Shown in pieces: positions 52,870 through 63,464 of a DNA stretch of 64,000 bases; position 1 is the stretch's first letter; each line of letters begins with the position of its first letter. This DNA comes from Dysosmobacter acutus (GTDB lineage Bacteria > Bacillota > Clostridia > Oscillospirales > Oscillospiraceae). Under the pieces are notes generated by a model. The model saw only the letters and a list, made by a program, of their open reading frames with translations, ran no database searches and was not told where the DNA came from. The stretch is taken from assembly GCF_018919205.1 (NCBI RefSeq), contig NZ_JAHLQN010000001.1:2604001-2668000 (forward strand), read 5' to 3'. Both the position numbers and the translations under genes were made by a program.

Positions 52870-55800
52870 GAAAACGGATACTGAGCATCCTGCTCTGCCT
52901 CGTCATGGTGGTGGGTCTGTTCCCCACAATGGCCTTTGCAGCAGATGGCAGCGGTACAGCGAGCGACCCTATTGTAGTTACGACCTTTGATGAGTTAAAG
53001 GCCGAACTGGAAAAGGATACCGTGGGATTGGGAATGCAGTACATCAAAGTTCCCAAAGGAATCAATATTGAGAAGGTTTTAAAGCTCGACCTTTACAATG
53101 CAGCCTTTAACGTTAGCAGACAAAAGACGCTCATTGTAGATGGCACCGTTACGGTTATTGCCGCTGTAGGTGCGGCCGGCGTAAGAAGTATGTTCTCCGT
53201 CCATGGCCCTGGAAATCGCCTGGATATTAGAGGAAGCGGTTCGTTGACATTCAAAGCAAACACCAACGCTTCATGCAACGCTGTTGTTGATGTCAATGAC
53301 GAGGGAATGTTGAATGTGTCCGGTGGTGTTACATTGTCAGGCACCTACAATGCAGCTGTTTACGGCATGGCAGTATATAACTATGGTGGCACTGTGAATA
53401 TTGACAACGCTACACTGACAGGAGAAACCGCCGGCACCTCTTATGGAGGTGCAGTTTATGCAACCGGTGGTACAACGAACATAAAAAAAGCTACACTGAA
53501 AAGTTCCGTTGCTCCGGGAGCAGATGCGATAAAGAGAAACAACAGCGGAACAATCTTTGTTGGAAAAGATGCCTCTTTGACGATTGAAAATAGCATCATT
53601 CATACGACCGATGGCGTAACGGATGGACATAGCATTTATCTGGAAAAAGGTAGCAGAAAACATATTTCAGATTATCTTGGCACCAACCAGAAAATCTATA
53701 AGCTGTCAGATGATACCCCGCTGAACGCAGACGCGTCCTCGCTGACAGACAGTGTCAATATTACTGATGATATCAGTAAAGAGATCGATACGGTCAGCCT
53801 GACCATCTCTGGCAGTATGCTCAATACCATCTCTGATTTTGAGCGCATTAGTTATACCCCGTATAACAAGATGACGTTAATGGGCTGCACGGTTTATAAG
53901 GGCCTGAGTACGACTTCGAATTCGAATGTGATTGAAAACAAAGATACCCTGCGTGACCCTCATCAGGACTATACAGTAATGTATTATTTTGAAACGAGAG
54001 GCAACTATAGCTTTGCTGATGAGGCGTTGATCCAAGTGTCTGTTTCCGGCGGCAAATTCTGGAAGGCTAATGACTTTGGCGGCTCGACAAACAAGCTTCG
54101 TGTTTACGTAAACTTCCCGGCAGGTGAGATTGATGAGGTCAGCCTGACCATCAAGCCAACAGGCGAGCGTGCAAAGATCTCAGATTTGGAGCCTGTTAGT
54201 TACAACCCGGACAGTGAGATGGAGTTTAAGGGCTGCACGGTTTATAAGGGCCTGAGTACGACTTCGAATTCGAATGTGATTAAAGACAAAGATGACTTGT
54301 ATGACCCTCATCAGGATTATACGGCAATGTATTTTTTTGAAGCGAGATCCAACTATAGCTTCACTGATGAGGCGTTGATTCAAGTGTCTGTTTCCGGCGG
54401 CGATTTCTGGAAGGCTAATGACTTTGGCGGCTCGACAAACAAGCTTCGTGTTTACGTAAACTTCCCAAGAAAAGAAGTGCCGCATAGCATCAAGATTATA
54501 AACGGCTTCGGCACGGCAACCCCCTCCACGGCAATGGCCGGGCAGACCGTTACCGTGAAGGCGAATGATCGCACCGCCGACAACATGATGTTTACCCAGT
54601 GGTATACGGAAACCCCCGGCGTGACCTTCGCAAATGCGACCCAGCGAGAAACAACCTTTACCATGCCGGACTGCGATGTGAGAGTGAGCCCCGGCTACCA
54701 TGGGGTTTCGTTCACCAATCAGCCTACCGGCAGCTGGCTTTCTTCGGTTGATGACAGCAAGGTTTACTTTGCATTCAGCCAGCCCATCACAAGCTGGAAG
54801 CTGGTGAATGAAGATGATACAACGCTTGCCAGCGGCGACGCTGAAAGTGCGAATGCTCTTGTCGCGGCAACTCTGGGTCCAAAGCCTGATAAAACAGAGA
54901 TGACCTGCCGGGTTATCGTTACCGCCAATGGTCAGAACTTTACAAGCAATGAGTTTACTTTGAAATGGTATAACGTCCCGGGCGCACCGGATGTAACGGT
55001 ATATCCCGCAGGCGGCAAGTTCGCTGAGACGCTTGAGGTAAACCTGGAAACGCCGAATACCTATTGGGAGATTCTCTATACCACGGACGGTTCTGACCCG
55101 TATGACAAGAGTGGAACGACCTGGACAAAGAATCCAGCCGCCACAGTATCAAACGATAGTACACAAGTAAAGATTAGCAAGGACACCACCATCAAGGCTT
55201 GCCTTTATAACTCTGAGGGTTACAGCAATATGGAGAAATTTGGCGACATCGCAACCTGTGACTTCACTAAGGTTGAACTCACGCCGCCTGTTGCTGACCC
55301 TCCTTCCGGCACCAGCTTCTATGATAGCCTGAACGTCTCCCTGTCCACTGATATTGTCAATGCAAAGATCATGGTGTCTTATAATAATGGTGATGTGAAT
55401 GATCTCAGCGATACCAACCAGTGGAAGGAATATGAACCGGAGAAGGATAGCATCACTCTTAGCGGTAGTTATGGTATGCACGGATTCGACGCGGTCACCG
55501 GTATCCAGATGGAGCATCCCGATGGTTATACATATTGGGTGCATAGCGATAAGCAGGAATATTTATACCCTCGCATTTCCTATGCCACTATTGCCGATGC
55601 AAGCGTAGTCGGCAAGGTAAATAAAGAAATCACCCCTGTCGACGTAAGCATTACGCTGAGTGGCGACGTATTCGCGGAAGATCTTACGGCAGGCACGGAT
55701 GTTTCCAGCTGGTTTACCAATCGGCCCGCAGGTCTGACCGCCAAGGTCAAGGATCGAACCAACTATACAAAGACCTTGGTCATCACCATCAGCGGCACGC

Positions 55801-57851
55801 CTACGGCGACCTCCGCCGCGGCCATCAGCGTTGAAATGCCGAAGAGCGCGCTGCGTTATACCGGCACCGGCACTGCCGTTGAACAGACCGTCCTTTCCAA
55901 CCCCAAGGCAGTCTACAACATCGGCACGGATGTAGCTCATGAGCATACCTTCGGCGAATGGACATGGTGGAACGACAGCGAGCATTACCAAAGCTGCACA
56001 TGCGGCGAAATGAAGTTTGAAGCCCACAAGTTCGGCGACTGGACGCCCGACCTGGCTGATGCCACCAAGCACTTTAAGGAGTGCTCTGTTTGCCATCACA
56101 AGGTCAAAGCCAACCATGTGGAGAGCAGCAAGATCACCGATATCCCCGCTGGTATCGGCACAGAGGGCACATGGTACACCAAGTGCGATGTTTGCGGCAA
56201 GCCGATGAATACCGGCACGTTCCCCGCGCTGGTGAAGATCGATGTTGCCAAGTTGACCGTTGCCAAGCCCGTCAAGGACGCTGCCGCGGAAATGGCCACC
56301 ACCGGTGACAACACCTACTATGTGGCGAACACCGAGTGGACGGCAGCGGACGGCGCTACTCTTGCCATCGGCGAAACGTTCAAGCCCGGTACGGCCTACA
56401 CCGTGAAGATCACGCTGGAAGCCAAGAACAGCAACGTGTTCACGGCAGATTCTACCTACAATAAGATCGAAGGCAAGGATGCCAAGCTCGTGACTGCCGT
56501 TACCGGCTATACGGATTCTGTCATCCTGACCTACACCTTCGATGCCACCGAGGGCACCTATGTTCCCACCAAGCCCGCCATCACTACCGCTGCCCTGCCG
56601 GACGGCAAGGTGGGCGATGCGTACAGCCAGACCTTGGCTGCCACCGGCACCAACCCCATCGCTTGGAGCATCGAGACTGGCAATCTGCCTGACGGCCTGA
56701 CGCTGGTGGGCGACACCATCAAGGGTACGCCCTCCAAGGCCGGCGATTTCAAGTTCACCGTCAAGGCCACCAATGGCGGCGGCTCTGACACGAAGGAGCT
56801 TACCATCAAGGTCGCCGACGCGGAGGCTGCCAAGTATCACAACGTCACCCTGAGCGGCGCGGGCACCGGCGCTACCGGCGCTGGCAGCCATGCCGCAGGA
56901 ACCACGGTCAATATCTACGCCGGAACCAAGTCTGGCTACACCTTCAACGGCTGGACCTCCGACGATGTGACCGTCCTCAGCGCCAGCAGCAAGAACGCCA
57001 GCTTCGTCATGCCGGATAAGGACGTCACCGTCAAGGCCAACTGGGTCTACAACGGCAGCGGCAGCAGCGGCGGCGGTTACACCTACTACACCATCAAGGC
57101 CACCGCAGGCGTGAACGGCTCCATCTCTCCCACCGGCAATGTCAGCGTCCGCGAGGGCCGGGATCAGACCTTCACCATCACCCCGAATAAGGGCTACGCC
57201 GTCGCCAAGGTGCTGATCGACAGCAAGAACGTGGGCGCGGTGAAGTCCTACACCTTCGAGAATGTGAAGAAGAACCACACCATCGAGGTCGTCTTTATGA
57301 AGGCCAGCGGCAACCCCCAGACCGGCGTGTTCGTGGATGTGCCGGAGGGCAGCTACTATGAGGAAGCTGTCAACTGGGCCGTGGAAAAGGGCATCACCAC
57401 CGGCACCGATGCGACCCACTTCTCCCCCGATGGCATCTGCACCCGCGCGCAGGCCGTCACCTTCCTGTGGCGCGCAGCAGGCAGCCCCGCAGCCAAGTCC
57501 GCAGTCATGCCCTTTGCCGATGTGAAGGTTGGCAGCTACTACTATGACGCGGTGCTGTGGGCCGTGGAGAACGGCATCACCAAGGGCACCAGCGACACCA
57601 TGTTCAGCCCCGACGCCACCTGCTCCCGCGCGCAGATCGTCACCTTCCTGTGGCGCTCTCAGAAGTCCCCGGCAGCGGGCACGGCCAATCCCTTCACCGA
57701 TGTGAAGGCAAGCGCCTACTACGCTGACGCGGTGCTGTGGGCTGTCAAGGAGGATGTCACCAAGGGCACCACCAACACCACGTTCAGCCCTGACGCCAAC
57801 TGCACCCGCGCACAGATCGTCACCTTCATCTGGCGCGCCCTTGCGGAGTAA
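52866..57851 (+). CDS. Large secreted surface protein with three C-terminal SLH domains
   Basis: The 1661-aa protein has a signal peptide (LLCLVMVVGLFPTMAFA), an N-terminal beta-helix-like region (residues ~30-290), two ~115-aa direct repeats (residues ~308-535, CTVYKGLSTTSNSNVI), chitobiase-like segments (PGAPDVTVYPAGGKFAETL), an Ig-like domain (AALPDGKVGDAYSQTLAATG, GLTLVGDTIKGTPSKAGDF), an InlB-type repeat (YTFNGWTSDDV), and three SLH domains (FVDVPEGSYYEEAVNWAVEKG and two more ending in FSPDANCTRAQIVTFIWR). SLH anchors it non-covalently to cell-wall polymer. AAAGGAGGAAGAAAAACG precedes ATG 52866. No LPXTG-like motif is present. It is ICE cargo, an adhesin candidate. Confidence 0.93.
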   Translation: MRKRILSILLCLVMVVGLFPTMAFAADGSGTASDPIVVTTFDELKAELEKDTVGLGMQYIKVPKGINIEKVLKLDLYNAAFNVSRQKTLIVDGTVTVIAAVGAAGVRSMFSVHGPGNRLDIRGSGSLTFKANTNASCNAVVDVNDEGMLNVSGGVTLSGTYNAAVYGMAVYNYGGTVNIDNATLTGETAGTSYGGAVYATGGTTNIKKATLKSSVAPGADAIKRNNSGTIFVGKDASLTIENSIIHTTDGVTDGHSIYLEKGSRKHISDYLGTNQKIYKLSDDTPLNADASSLTDSVNITDDISKEIDTVSLTISGSMLNTISDFERISYTPYNKMTLMGCTVYKGLSTTSNSNVIENKDTLRDPHQDYTVMYYFETRGNYSFADEALIQVSVSGGKFWKANDFGGSTNKLRVYVNFPAGEIDEVSLTIKPTGERAKISDLEPVSYNPDSEMEFKGCTVYKGLSTTSNSNVIKDKDDLYDPHQDYTAMYFFEARSNYSFTDEALIQVSVSGGDFWKANDFGGSTNKLRVYVNFPRKEVPHSIKIINGFGTATPSTAMAGQTVTVKANDRTADNMMFTQWYTETPGVTFANATQRETTFTMPDCDVRVSPGYHGVSFTNQPTGSWLSSVDDSKVYFAFSQPITSWKLVNEDDTTLASGDAESANALVAATLGPKPDKTEMTCRVIVTANGQNFTSNEFTLKWYNVPGAPDVTVYPAGGKFAETLEVNLETPNTYWEILYTTDGSDPYDKSGTTWTKNPAATVSNDSTQVKISKDTTIKACLYNSEGYSNMEKFGDIATCDFTKVELTPPVADPPSGTSFYDSLNVSLSTDIVNAKIMVSYNNGDVNDLSDTNQWKEYEPEKDSITLSGSYGMHGFDAVTGIQMEHPDGYTYWVHSDKQEYLYPRISYATIADASVVGKVNKEITPVDVSITLSGDVFAEDLTAGTDVSSWFTNRPAGLTAKVKDRTNYTKTLVITISGTPTATSAAAISVEMPKSALRYTGTGTAVEQTVLSNPKAVYNIGTDVAHEHTFGEWTWWNDSEHYQSCTCGEMKFEAHKFGDWTPDLADATKHFKECSVCHHKVKANHVESSKITDIPAGIGTEGTWYTKCDVCGKPMNTGTFPALVKIDVAKLTVAKPVKDAAAEMATTGDNTYYVANTEWTAADGATLAIGETFKPGTAYTVKITLEAKNSNVFTADSTYNKIEGKDAKLVTAVTGYTDSVILTYTFDATEGTYVPTKPAITTAALPDGKVGDAYSQTLAATGTNPIAWSIETGNLPDGLTLVGDTIKGTPSKAGDFKFTVKATNGGGSDTKELTIKVADAEAAKYHNVTLSGAGTGATGAGSHAAGTTVNIYAGTKSGYTFNGWTSDDVTVLSASSKNASFVMPDKDVTVKANWVYNGSGSSGGGYTYYTIKATAGVNGSISPTGNVSVREGRDQTFTITPNKGYAVAKVLIDSKNVGAVKSYTFENVKKNHTIEVVFMKASGNPQTGVFVDVPEGSYYEEAVNWAVEKGITTGTDATHFSPDGICTRAQAVTFLWRAAGSPAAKSAVMPFADVKVGSYYYDAVLWAVENGITKGTSDTMFSPDATCSRAQIVTFLWRSQKSPAAGTANPFTDVKASAYYADAVLWAVKEDVTKGTTNTTFSPDANCTRAQIVTFIWRALAE
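53787..54471 (+). repeat. Two tandem ~340-bp repeats inside the SLH gene
   Basis: Copies 53787-54123 and 54124-54471 encode near-identical ~113-116-aa units (TVSLTI..., CTVYKGLSTTSNSNVI, SYSF.DEALIQVSVSGG, KANDFGGSTNKLRVYVNFP). Unit number may vary between strains. Confidence 0.85.
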
Positions 57852-57857
57852 GCGCGT

Positions 57858-58211
57858 ATGACGGAAAAGGAATGGCAGCAGATAAAGCGGCTTGACATCT
57901 CATTTGTGGTCATTGGCGGCGTTGGAACGCTGCTGATCACCGCCATGATAGTTGCTCTTTCGTACTTGGGCTGGTTTGATCAGTTCACCGACAGCGGGCT
58001 TTTATCCTCTCTGGATGAGTGGCTGGTGACGGTGCTGATCGGAGGCATTCTGCTCGTGCCATTCCTTATAGTAACGGTCATCGGTATTCTGTTGGTGCGG
58101 AGCGATCTGCGCATCGAGCGCGAGCGCCGCAAAAAGCCGCCAGAGCCGCCGGATGAGTTTCCCAGTCTATACGAATGGCTGAATAGCAAGGCCGCTGGCA
58201 AAGACCCATAA
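57858..58211 (+). CDS. Small membrane protein downstream of the SLH gene
   Basis: The 117-aa protein has two membrane helices (ISFVVIGGVGTLLITAMIVALSYLG in part, and VTVLIGGILLVPFLIVTVIGILL) and a basic Pro-rich cytoplasmic tail (RERRKKPPEPPDEFPSLYEWL). It starts 6 nt after the SLH stop and is ended by a terminator, so it shares the operon. No family is recognised; it may assist the surface protein or sortase. Confidence 0.8.
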   Translation: MTEKEWQQIKRLDISFVVIGGVGTLLITAMIVALSYLGWFDQFTDSGLLSSLDEWLVTVLIGGILLVPFLIVTVIGILLVRSDLRIERERRKKPPEPPDEFPSLYEWLNSKAAGKDP

Positions 58212-58222
58212 GCGAACATTGG

Positions 58223-58272
58223 ACAGCGCAGCGGACGGGCATCTCGCCCCGAAGCTGCGCTGTTTCTTTTTC
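58223..58272 (+). terminator. Terminator of the SLH operon
   Basis: A 10-bp perfect stem (58223-58232 with 58254-58263) is followed by TTTCTTTTT. Confidence 0.85.
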
Positions 58273-58348
58273 GCTACAAGAAACATTTTGTCCGAACACA
58301 CAACACTTTGAGCCATGCCGCTGCTCCAGCGCGGCAGGAGAACGCATT

Positions 58349-59158
58349 ATGAAAAGAATCAGACGGATCATCCGACCCATGCTCTGCATGGTGGTTTTGC
58401 TCTTTGCCATGACCACGGGCGTCATGGGCTGCTATCAGAAAGACCCCGATCCCATTGAAGATCCCTCCGGCACCTCCGAAGTGGAGGCGACCCCCATTCC
58501 CACCGTCAACCGGCAGGCGGAGCTTGCCGACGCCAAAAGCAGGAACCCAGACGCCGTGGCGTGGCTGTATATCCCCGGCGCGGAGGTGGACGACCCTGTG
58601 ATGCAGGCGGAGGACAACGGCTTTTACCTCAACCGGGACGAGCTGCGGGAGTACAGCACATGGGGCTGCTACTACGCCGACTGCCGGAACCATCTCAGCG
58701 GGCGGGACGCGCTGGATACCAACACCGTCATCTACGGCCACTCTGCCAACGACTGCGACCCGGACGGTGTGCGGTTTACCAAGCTGCACCGCTATATGGA
58801 CGCGGACTTCGTGAAGGAGAACCCCTACATCTACCTTTCCGTGGACGGGGACGACCTGATCTTCCAGATCACCGCCCTGTTTATTACGGACGTCGGCTTC
58901 GACTATATTGACCCCAATCCCATGGGGAGCAAGCTCACCGAGTTCTTCCAGACCGTGGAGAAGAAAAACTGGCTGGATATTGACGGTGTGACCTTCTCCG
59001 AGGGGGATACCTTCCTGACCCTCTCCACCTGCTGCCGGAAGTACGACAAGACCAACAGCGGCAATCAGCGGCTTGTGGTCATGGCAAAGCTGCTGCCGGA
59101 GGGAGCCACGGAACAGGCGTTCACCGTCAAGCTGGTGAAGAAGCCGGAAATGCCCTGA
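58349..59158 (+). CDS. Class B sortase
   Basis: The 269-aa protein has an N-terminal membrane/lipoprotein-like segment (PMLCMVVLLFAMTTGVMGC), then a sortase core with WLYIPGAEVDDPVMQ, the catalytic histidine in VIYGHSAND, the cysteine in TLSTCC and the arginine in QRLVVMAKL. Class B sortases anchor particular surface or conjugation proteins through NPQTN-like signals; no substrate with a clear signal was found on the element. Its -10/-35 was not identified. It follows the SLH operon terminator. Confidence 0.92.
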   Translation: MKRIRRIIRPMLCMVVLLFAMTTGVMGCYQKDPDPIEDPSGTSEVEATPIPTVNRQAELADAKSRNPDAVAWLYIPGAEVDDPVMQAEDNGFYLNRDELREYSTWGCYYADCRNHLSGRDALDTNTVIYGHSANDCDPDGVRFTKLHRYMDADFVKENPYIYLSVDGDDLIFQITALFITDVGFDYIDPNPMGSKLTEFFQTVEKKNWLDIDGVTFSEGDTFLTLSTCCRKYDKTNSGNQRLVVMAKLLPEGATEQAFTVKLVKKPEMP

Positions 59159-59231
59159 AAGAAATCAGAATATGACGACAATAGGACACCCATCCTTGCG
59201 GTACTGAAAAGCAGCGTATGGTATAGGGAAA

Positions 59232-59267
59232 ACGGCGGCTGCTCTGTACGGGGCAGCCGTCGTTTTT
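59232..59267 (+). terminator. Terminator after the sortase gene
   Basis: An 11-bp stem (59232-59242 with 59253-59263, one G-T pair) followed by TTTTT. Confidence 0.8.
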
Positions 59268-59443
59268 GCTGTCCCAACATTTTTCAGATGAAAGGGACCT
59301 ATGCGTATGACAGGAGAGCACAGGAGGTGCCGCTAATGCTGCGGCGACGAGCCGCACCGGGAGCATAACCGGGCGATACCCGGACACCGTAGGATACCTA
59401 TGCCCTCCGACAGCCGCCGACAATTTCCATACTGAACCGCACC

Positions 59444-59485
59444 AAAGCGCCCATGCAGGCTTTTATGCCTGTATGGGCGCTTTTT
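59444..59485 (+). terminator. Terminator upstream of the sigma factor gene
   Basis: A 17-bp stem (59444-59460 with 59467-59483, one G-T pair) with a T-run at its end. It closes the hairpin-rich stretch, which suggests that stretch is itself a short transcript. Confidence 0.85.
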
Positions 59486-59706
59486 GTCGTTCCCGGCACT
59501 TTTTCGCCGTGGGCTGCCGCTCCCCGCCGCCCTTCGTTCTGGAAGGAACATCCACCCGAACAGAACGAAAGGAGCGCAGCATGAGCCGCGAGAAAAATAT
59601 TTTTGAGAAATTTCCGCAAAAATGGCCAAAAGGGGTGTTTGCAAGACGAGTAGGGGGTGAAAGGGGAAACAACGACCTGCCTTCCGGCGCGAAGGGAGGT
59701 GAGAAA

Positions 59707-60132
59707 ATGGACCTTGAACACCATTACCGGCACAAGCAGCACACCTTCGATGCGTTCTGCAAAAGGACCATCCGAAACGAGTCTGCCAATGCTTTCCGTC
59801 AGATCCGCGTTCAGCAGGACCGCTTCGTGTCCCTGAGCGATCTGCCGGAGGAGGGCAGCGAGTCGCTTGCGACCTATGACCTCTATCCCTGGGAATACAC
59901 ATCCTTCCCCGTGGGCGGCGACGTGATCCTCATTAAGGATGACCGGCTGGCCGACGCGCTGACCGCCCTGCCTCAGAGATTCCGGGATATCCTTCTGATG
60001 TACTGGTTCCTGGAGCTGGCAGACCGGGAGATCGGCGAGAGGCTGAGCCTGTCCCGGAGAACGGTCAACAACCGCAGGCAGCAGGCCTATGAGCTGCTGA
60101 AAAGGCTGATGGGAGGTGACGCGAATGAGTAA
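59707..60132 (+). CDS. Sigma-70 family factor of the ICE
   Basis: The 141-aa regulator has sigma region 2-like helices (HHYRHKQHTFDAFCKRTIRNESANAF) and a region 4 helix-turn-helix (ALPQRFRDILLMYWFLELADREIGERLSLSRRTVNNRRQQAYELL). It probably directs transcription of ICE genes. ATG 59707 follows GGAGGTGAGAAA. An in-frame ATG at 59581 with its own AAAGGAG site would give a 183-aa form whose extra N-terminus (MSREKNIFEKFPQKWPKG) resembles a sequence beside mobC. The next gene overlaps the stop. Confidence 0.85.
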   Translation: MDLEHHYRHKQHTFDAFCKRTIRNESANAFRQIRVQQDRFVSLSDLPEEGSESLATYDLYPWEYTSFPVGGDVILIKDDRLADALTALPQRFRDILLMYWFLELADREIGERLSLSRRTVNNRRQQAYELLKRLMGGDANE

Positions 60133-60367
60133 GCGCAGAACCGCGCGAAGCAGCCTGATCCCTTACCCGGTGATCGCCGCCGCCGTGCGGGGCGACCCGG
60201 AAGCCGTAAACCGTGTGCTGGACCACTATTCCGGCTACATAGCGGCACTGTCCATGCGTAGGGGCTGCAATCAGAACGGAAACCCCTGCTTTGCTGTGGA
60301 CGAGGAGATCCGCCGTCGAATTGAGACGAAGCTGATCGTCGCCATCCTGAGTTTCGACCTGAACTGA
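60125..60367 (+). CDS. Helix-turn-helix domain protein of the ICE
   Basis: The 80-aa protein contains an HTH-like helical region (LIPYPVIAAAVRGDPEAVNRVLDHYSGY) typical of the small regulator that follows the sigma gene in Tn916-like elements. ATG 60125 overlaps the sigma stop by 8 nt, so the two are coupled. It likely modulates excision or transfer. Confidence 0.82.
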   Translation: MSKRRTARSSLIPYPVIAAAVRGDPEAVNRVLDHYSGYIAALSMRRGCNQNGNPCFAVDEEIRRRIETKLIVAILSFDLN

Positions 60368-60795
60368 ACCCAGGCAGGCCTTAACCGTGCGCCCCCCTTT
60401 CCGCGCGGCTGAGCCCTTTGCTCCTTGACAAAGAAAGCCCGGCAAATCCCGGCGCAGCATAGAGCAGACGGATACATTCCCGTCTGTGCGGAGCCATACG
60501 GCCGGTGCGCCATGACCCTCCAACGGGGCGAGCGATATCCACCGGGACGCAAAGCGGGCAAGGCAGCCTGCGGGCCACGATGCACAGGCGGGGCGATACT
60601 CCCTTGCAGTCATAGTCCGGGCGTGCAGCCGTATTCAGGCGGTGAGGCGTCGCAGGCAATGAGCAGGGCCGCGCGAGAACCGTGCGGGGGTGGGATTCCC
60701 GTGGAGCTGATAGGCCATTCAGCCGTCCGTTTCTGCTGTTCTTCGTAAGCTATCAAAAAATGATTTGTTTTCAGACGATTAGAAAGGGGCTAACT
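60368..60795. other. Region without genes (428 bp), structured-looking
   Basis: No frame here has a supported start and family. The stretch is rich in short inverted repeats (for example GCAGACGG with CCGTCTGT around 60454-60476) and GCGATA strings. The final ~60 bp are A+T rich and lead to the ribosome site of the next gene. A non-coding RNA is possible. Confidence 0.55.
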
Positions 60796-62744
<1,949 letters not shown>

Positions 62745-62747
62745 GAA

Positions 62748-62782
62748 AACGGTACAGCCGAAGCTATACCGTTCTCTCTTTC
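62748..62782 (+). terminator. Terminator after the recombinase
   Basis: An 11-bp stem (62748-62758 with 62763-62773, one mismatch) followed by CTCTCTTTCC. Probably moderate strength. Confidence 0.65.
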
Positions 62783-62788
62783 CTCACG

Positions 62789-62830
62789 ATGTTTTCTTAT
62801 CGGGAGCTGCCTTTCGTCGTCTCTTTTATT
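62789..62830. other. ICE right attachment junction (attR)
   Basis: The subterminal motif ATGTTTTCTTAT (62789-62800) is followed 10 bp later by CTTTC (62811-62815) and the right half-hairpin GTCGTCTCTTTT. It is the mirror image of the left end. Confidence 0.8.
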
Positions 62831-62857
62831 ATCATGTGGGATTGGGATTTCCGTTGT

Positions 62858-63460
62858 TTATACCCCTTTGCCAAATCCGTACATCTCTAAGTCTCTTCCG
62901 TGGTTTTTGCAAATCTTCCGAATCTTTTCAACCACTTCATCCGTCATGGCCAACATCTCCAAAAGAAGATAATCATGATCCTCATGATAAAATAGTTCCA
63001 TCTGATATGCCTTACTGTAAAAATTATCCATTAGCATCGTTTCAAACCCATAAAAAGTAAGCTCATAGCATTGAGATTCTTTTTCAGGAATACAGTTCAG
63101 CAACTTGCGGTCTATTCCTTCCGTTGTTGTTTGCAACGTACGGCTGTCAAGAAATATTGGGTTTCCGCCTAAACTCTGATAAGTTAGAACAAATGGTTCC
63201 TCTTTTAGCTGGTACGAATCTATCACGCATGACAGCCGGTTTACGACCCTTGGGAAGCCGCTTAACAGTTGCGCAGCACATTCCAAAGCGAGAGCTGGAA
63301 ACATCATATCTCCACTCTCATCTAATGGCCTCAGGCAATACAGCGAATACATTGGATTTTCCGATACCTCATGATCATAGAACCCGCCTGTCCCCAACTG
63401 TATTCGTGTATCGTTTTTAATTGATTGACGCAGCCTCTTGTCCGTTTTTCGAAAAAGCAT
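62858..63460 (-). CDS. Immunity-like protein of cassette C
   Basis: The 200-aa soluble protein begins MLFRKTDKRLRQSIKND and ends ICKNHGRDLEMYGFGKGV. It follows the large cassette protein by 4 nt on the minus strand. No known family is recognised. Size and position match the other immunity-like genes, but it lacks repeat R2; its C-terminal VVEKIRKICKNHG resembles the cassette A partner. Low GC content. The downstream hairpin is split by the ICE. Confidence 0.75.
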   Translation of the reverse strand: MLFRKTDKRLRQSIKNDTRIQLGTGGFYDHEVSENPMYSLYCLRPLDESGDMMFPALALECAAQLLSGFPRVVNRLSCVIDSYQLKEEPFVLTYQSLGGNPIFLDSRTLQTTTEGIDRKLLNCIPEKESQCYELTFYGFETMLMDNFYSKAYQMELFYHEDHDYLLLEMLAMTDEVVEKIRKICKNHGRDLEMYGFGKGV

Positions 63461-63464
63461 ATTC

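Larger units (their letters stand above)
59159..59580. other. Region without genes: hairpin-rich, possible structured RNA
   Basis: It holds a terminator at 59232-59267 and one at 59444-59485. Between them are two perfect small hairpins, TGCGGC-5-GCCGCA (59340-59356) and CCGGG-CGATA-CCCGG (59369-59383), in a G+C-rich stretch with no supported gene. See findings. Confidence 0.6.

Noticed and set aside
55563..57419. 618-codon minus-strand frame opposite the SLH gene
   Set aside because: Plus strand holds a signal peptide, Ig-like and SLH domains; the minus frame is a by-product of repeats and GC bias.
60530..60600. GGGACGCAAAGC string resembling part of a c-di-GMP-I riboswitch
   Set aside because: The upstream AAACC element, the tetraloop helix and the downstream GGCAGCC/GGUAGC pairing arrangement are absent, and no suitable target gene follows.
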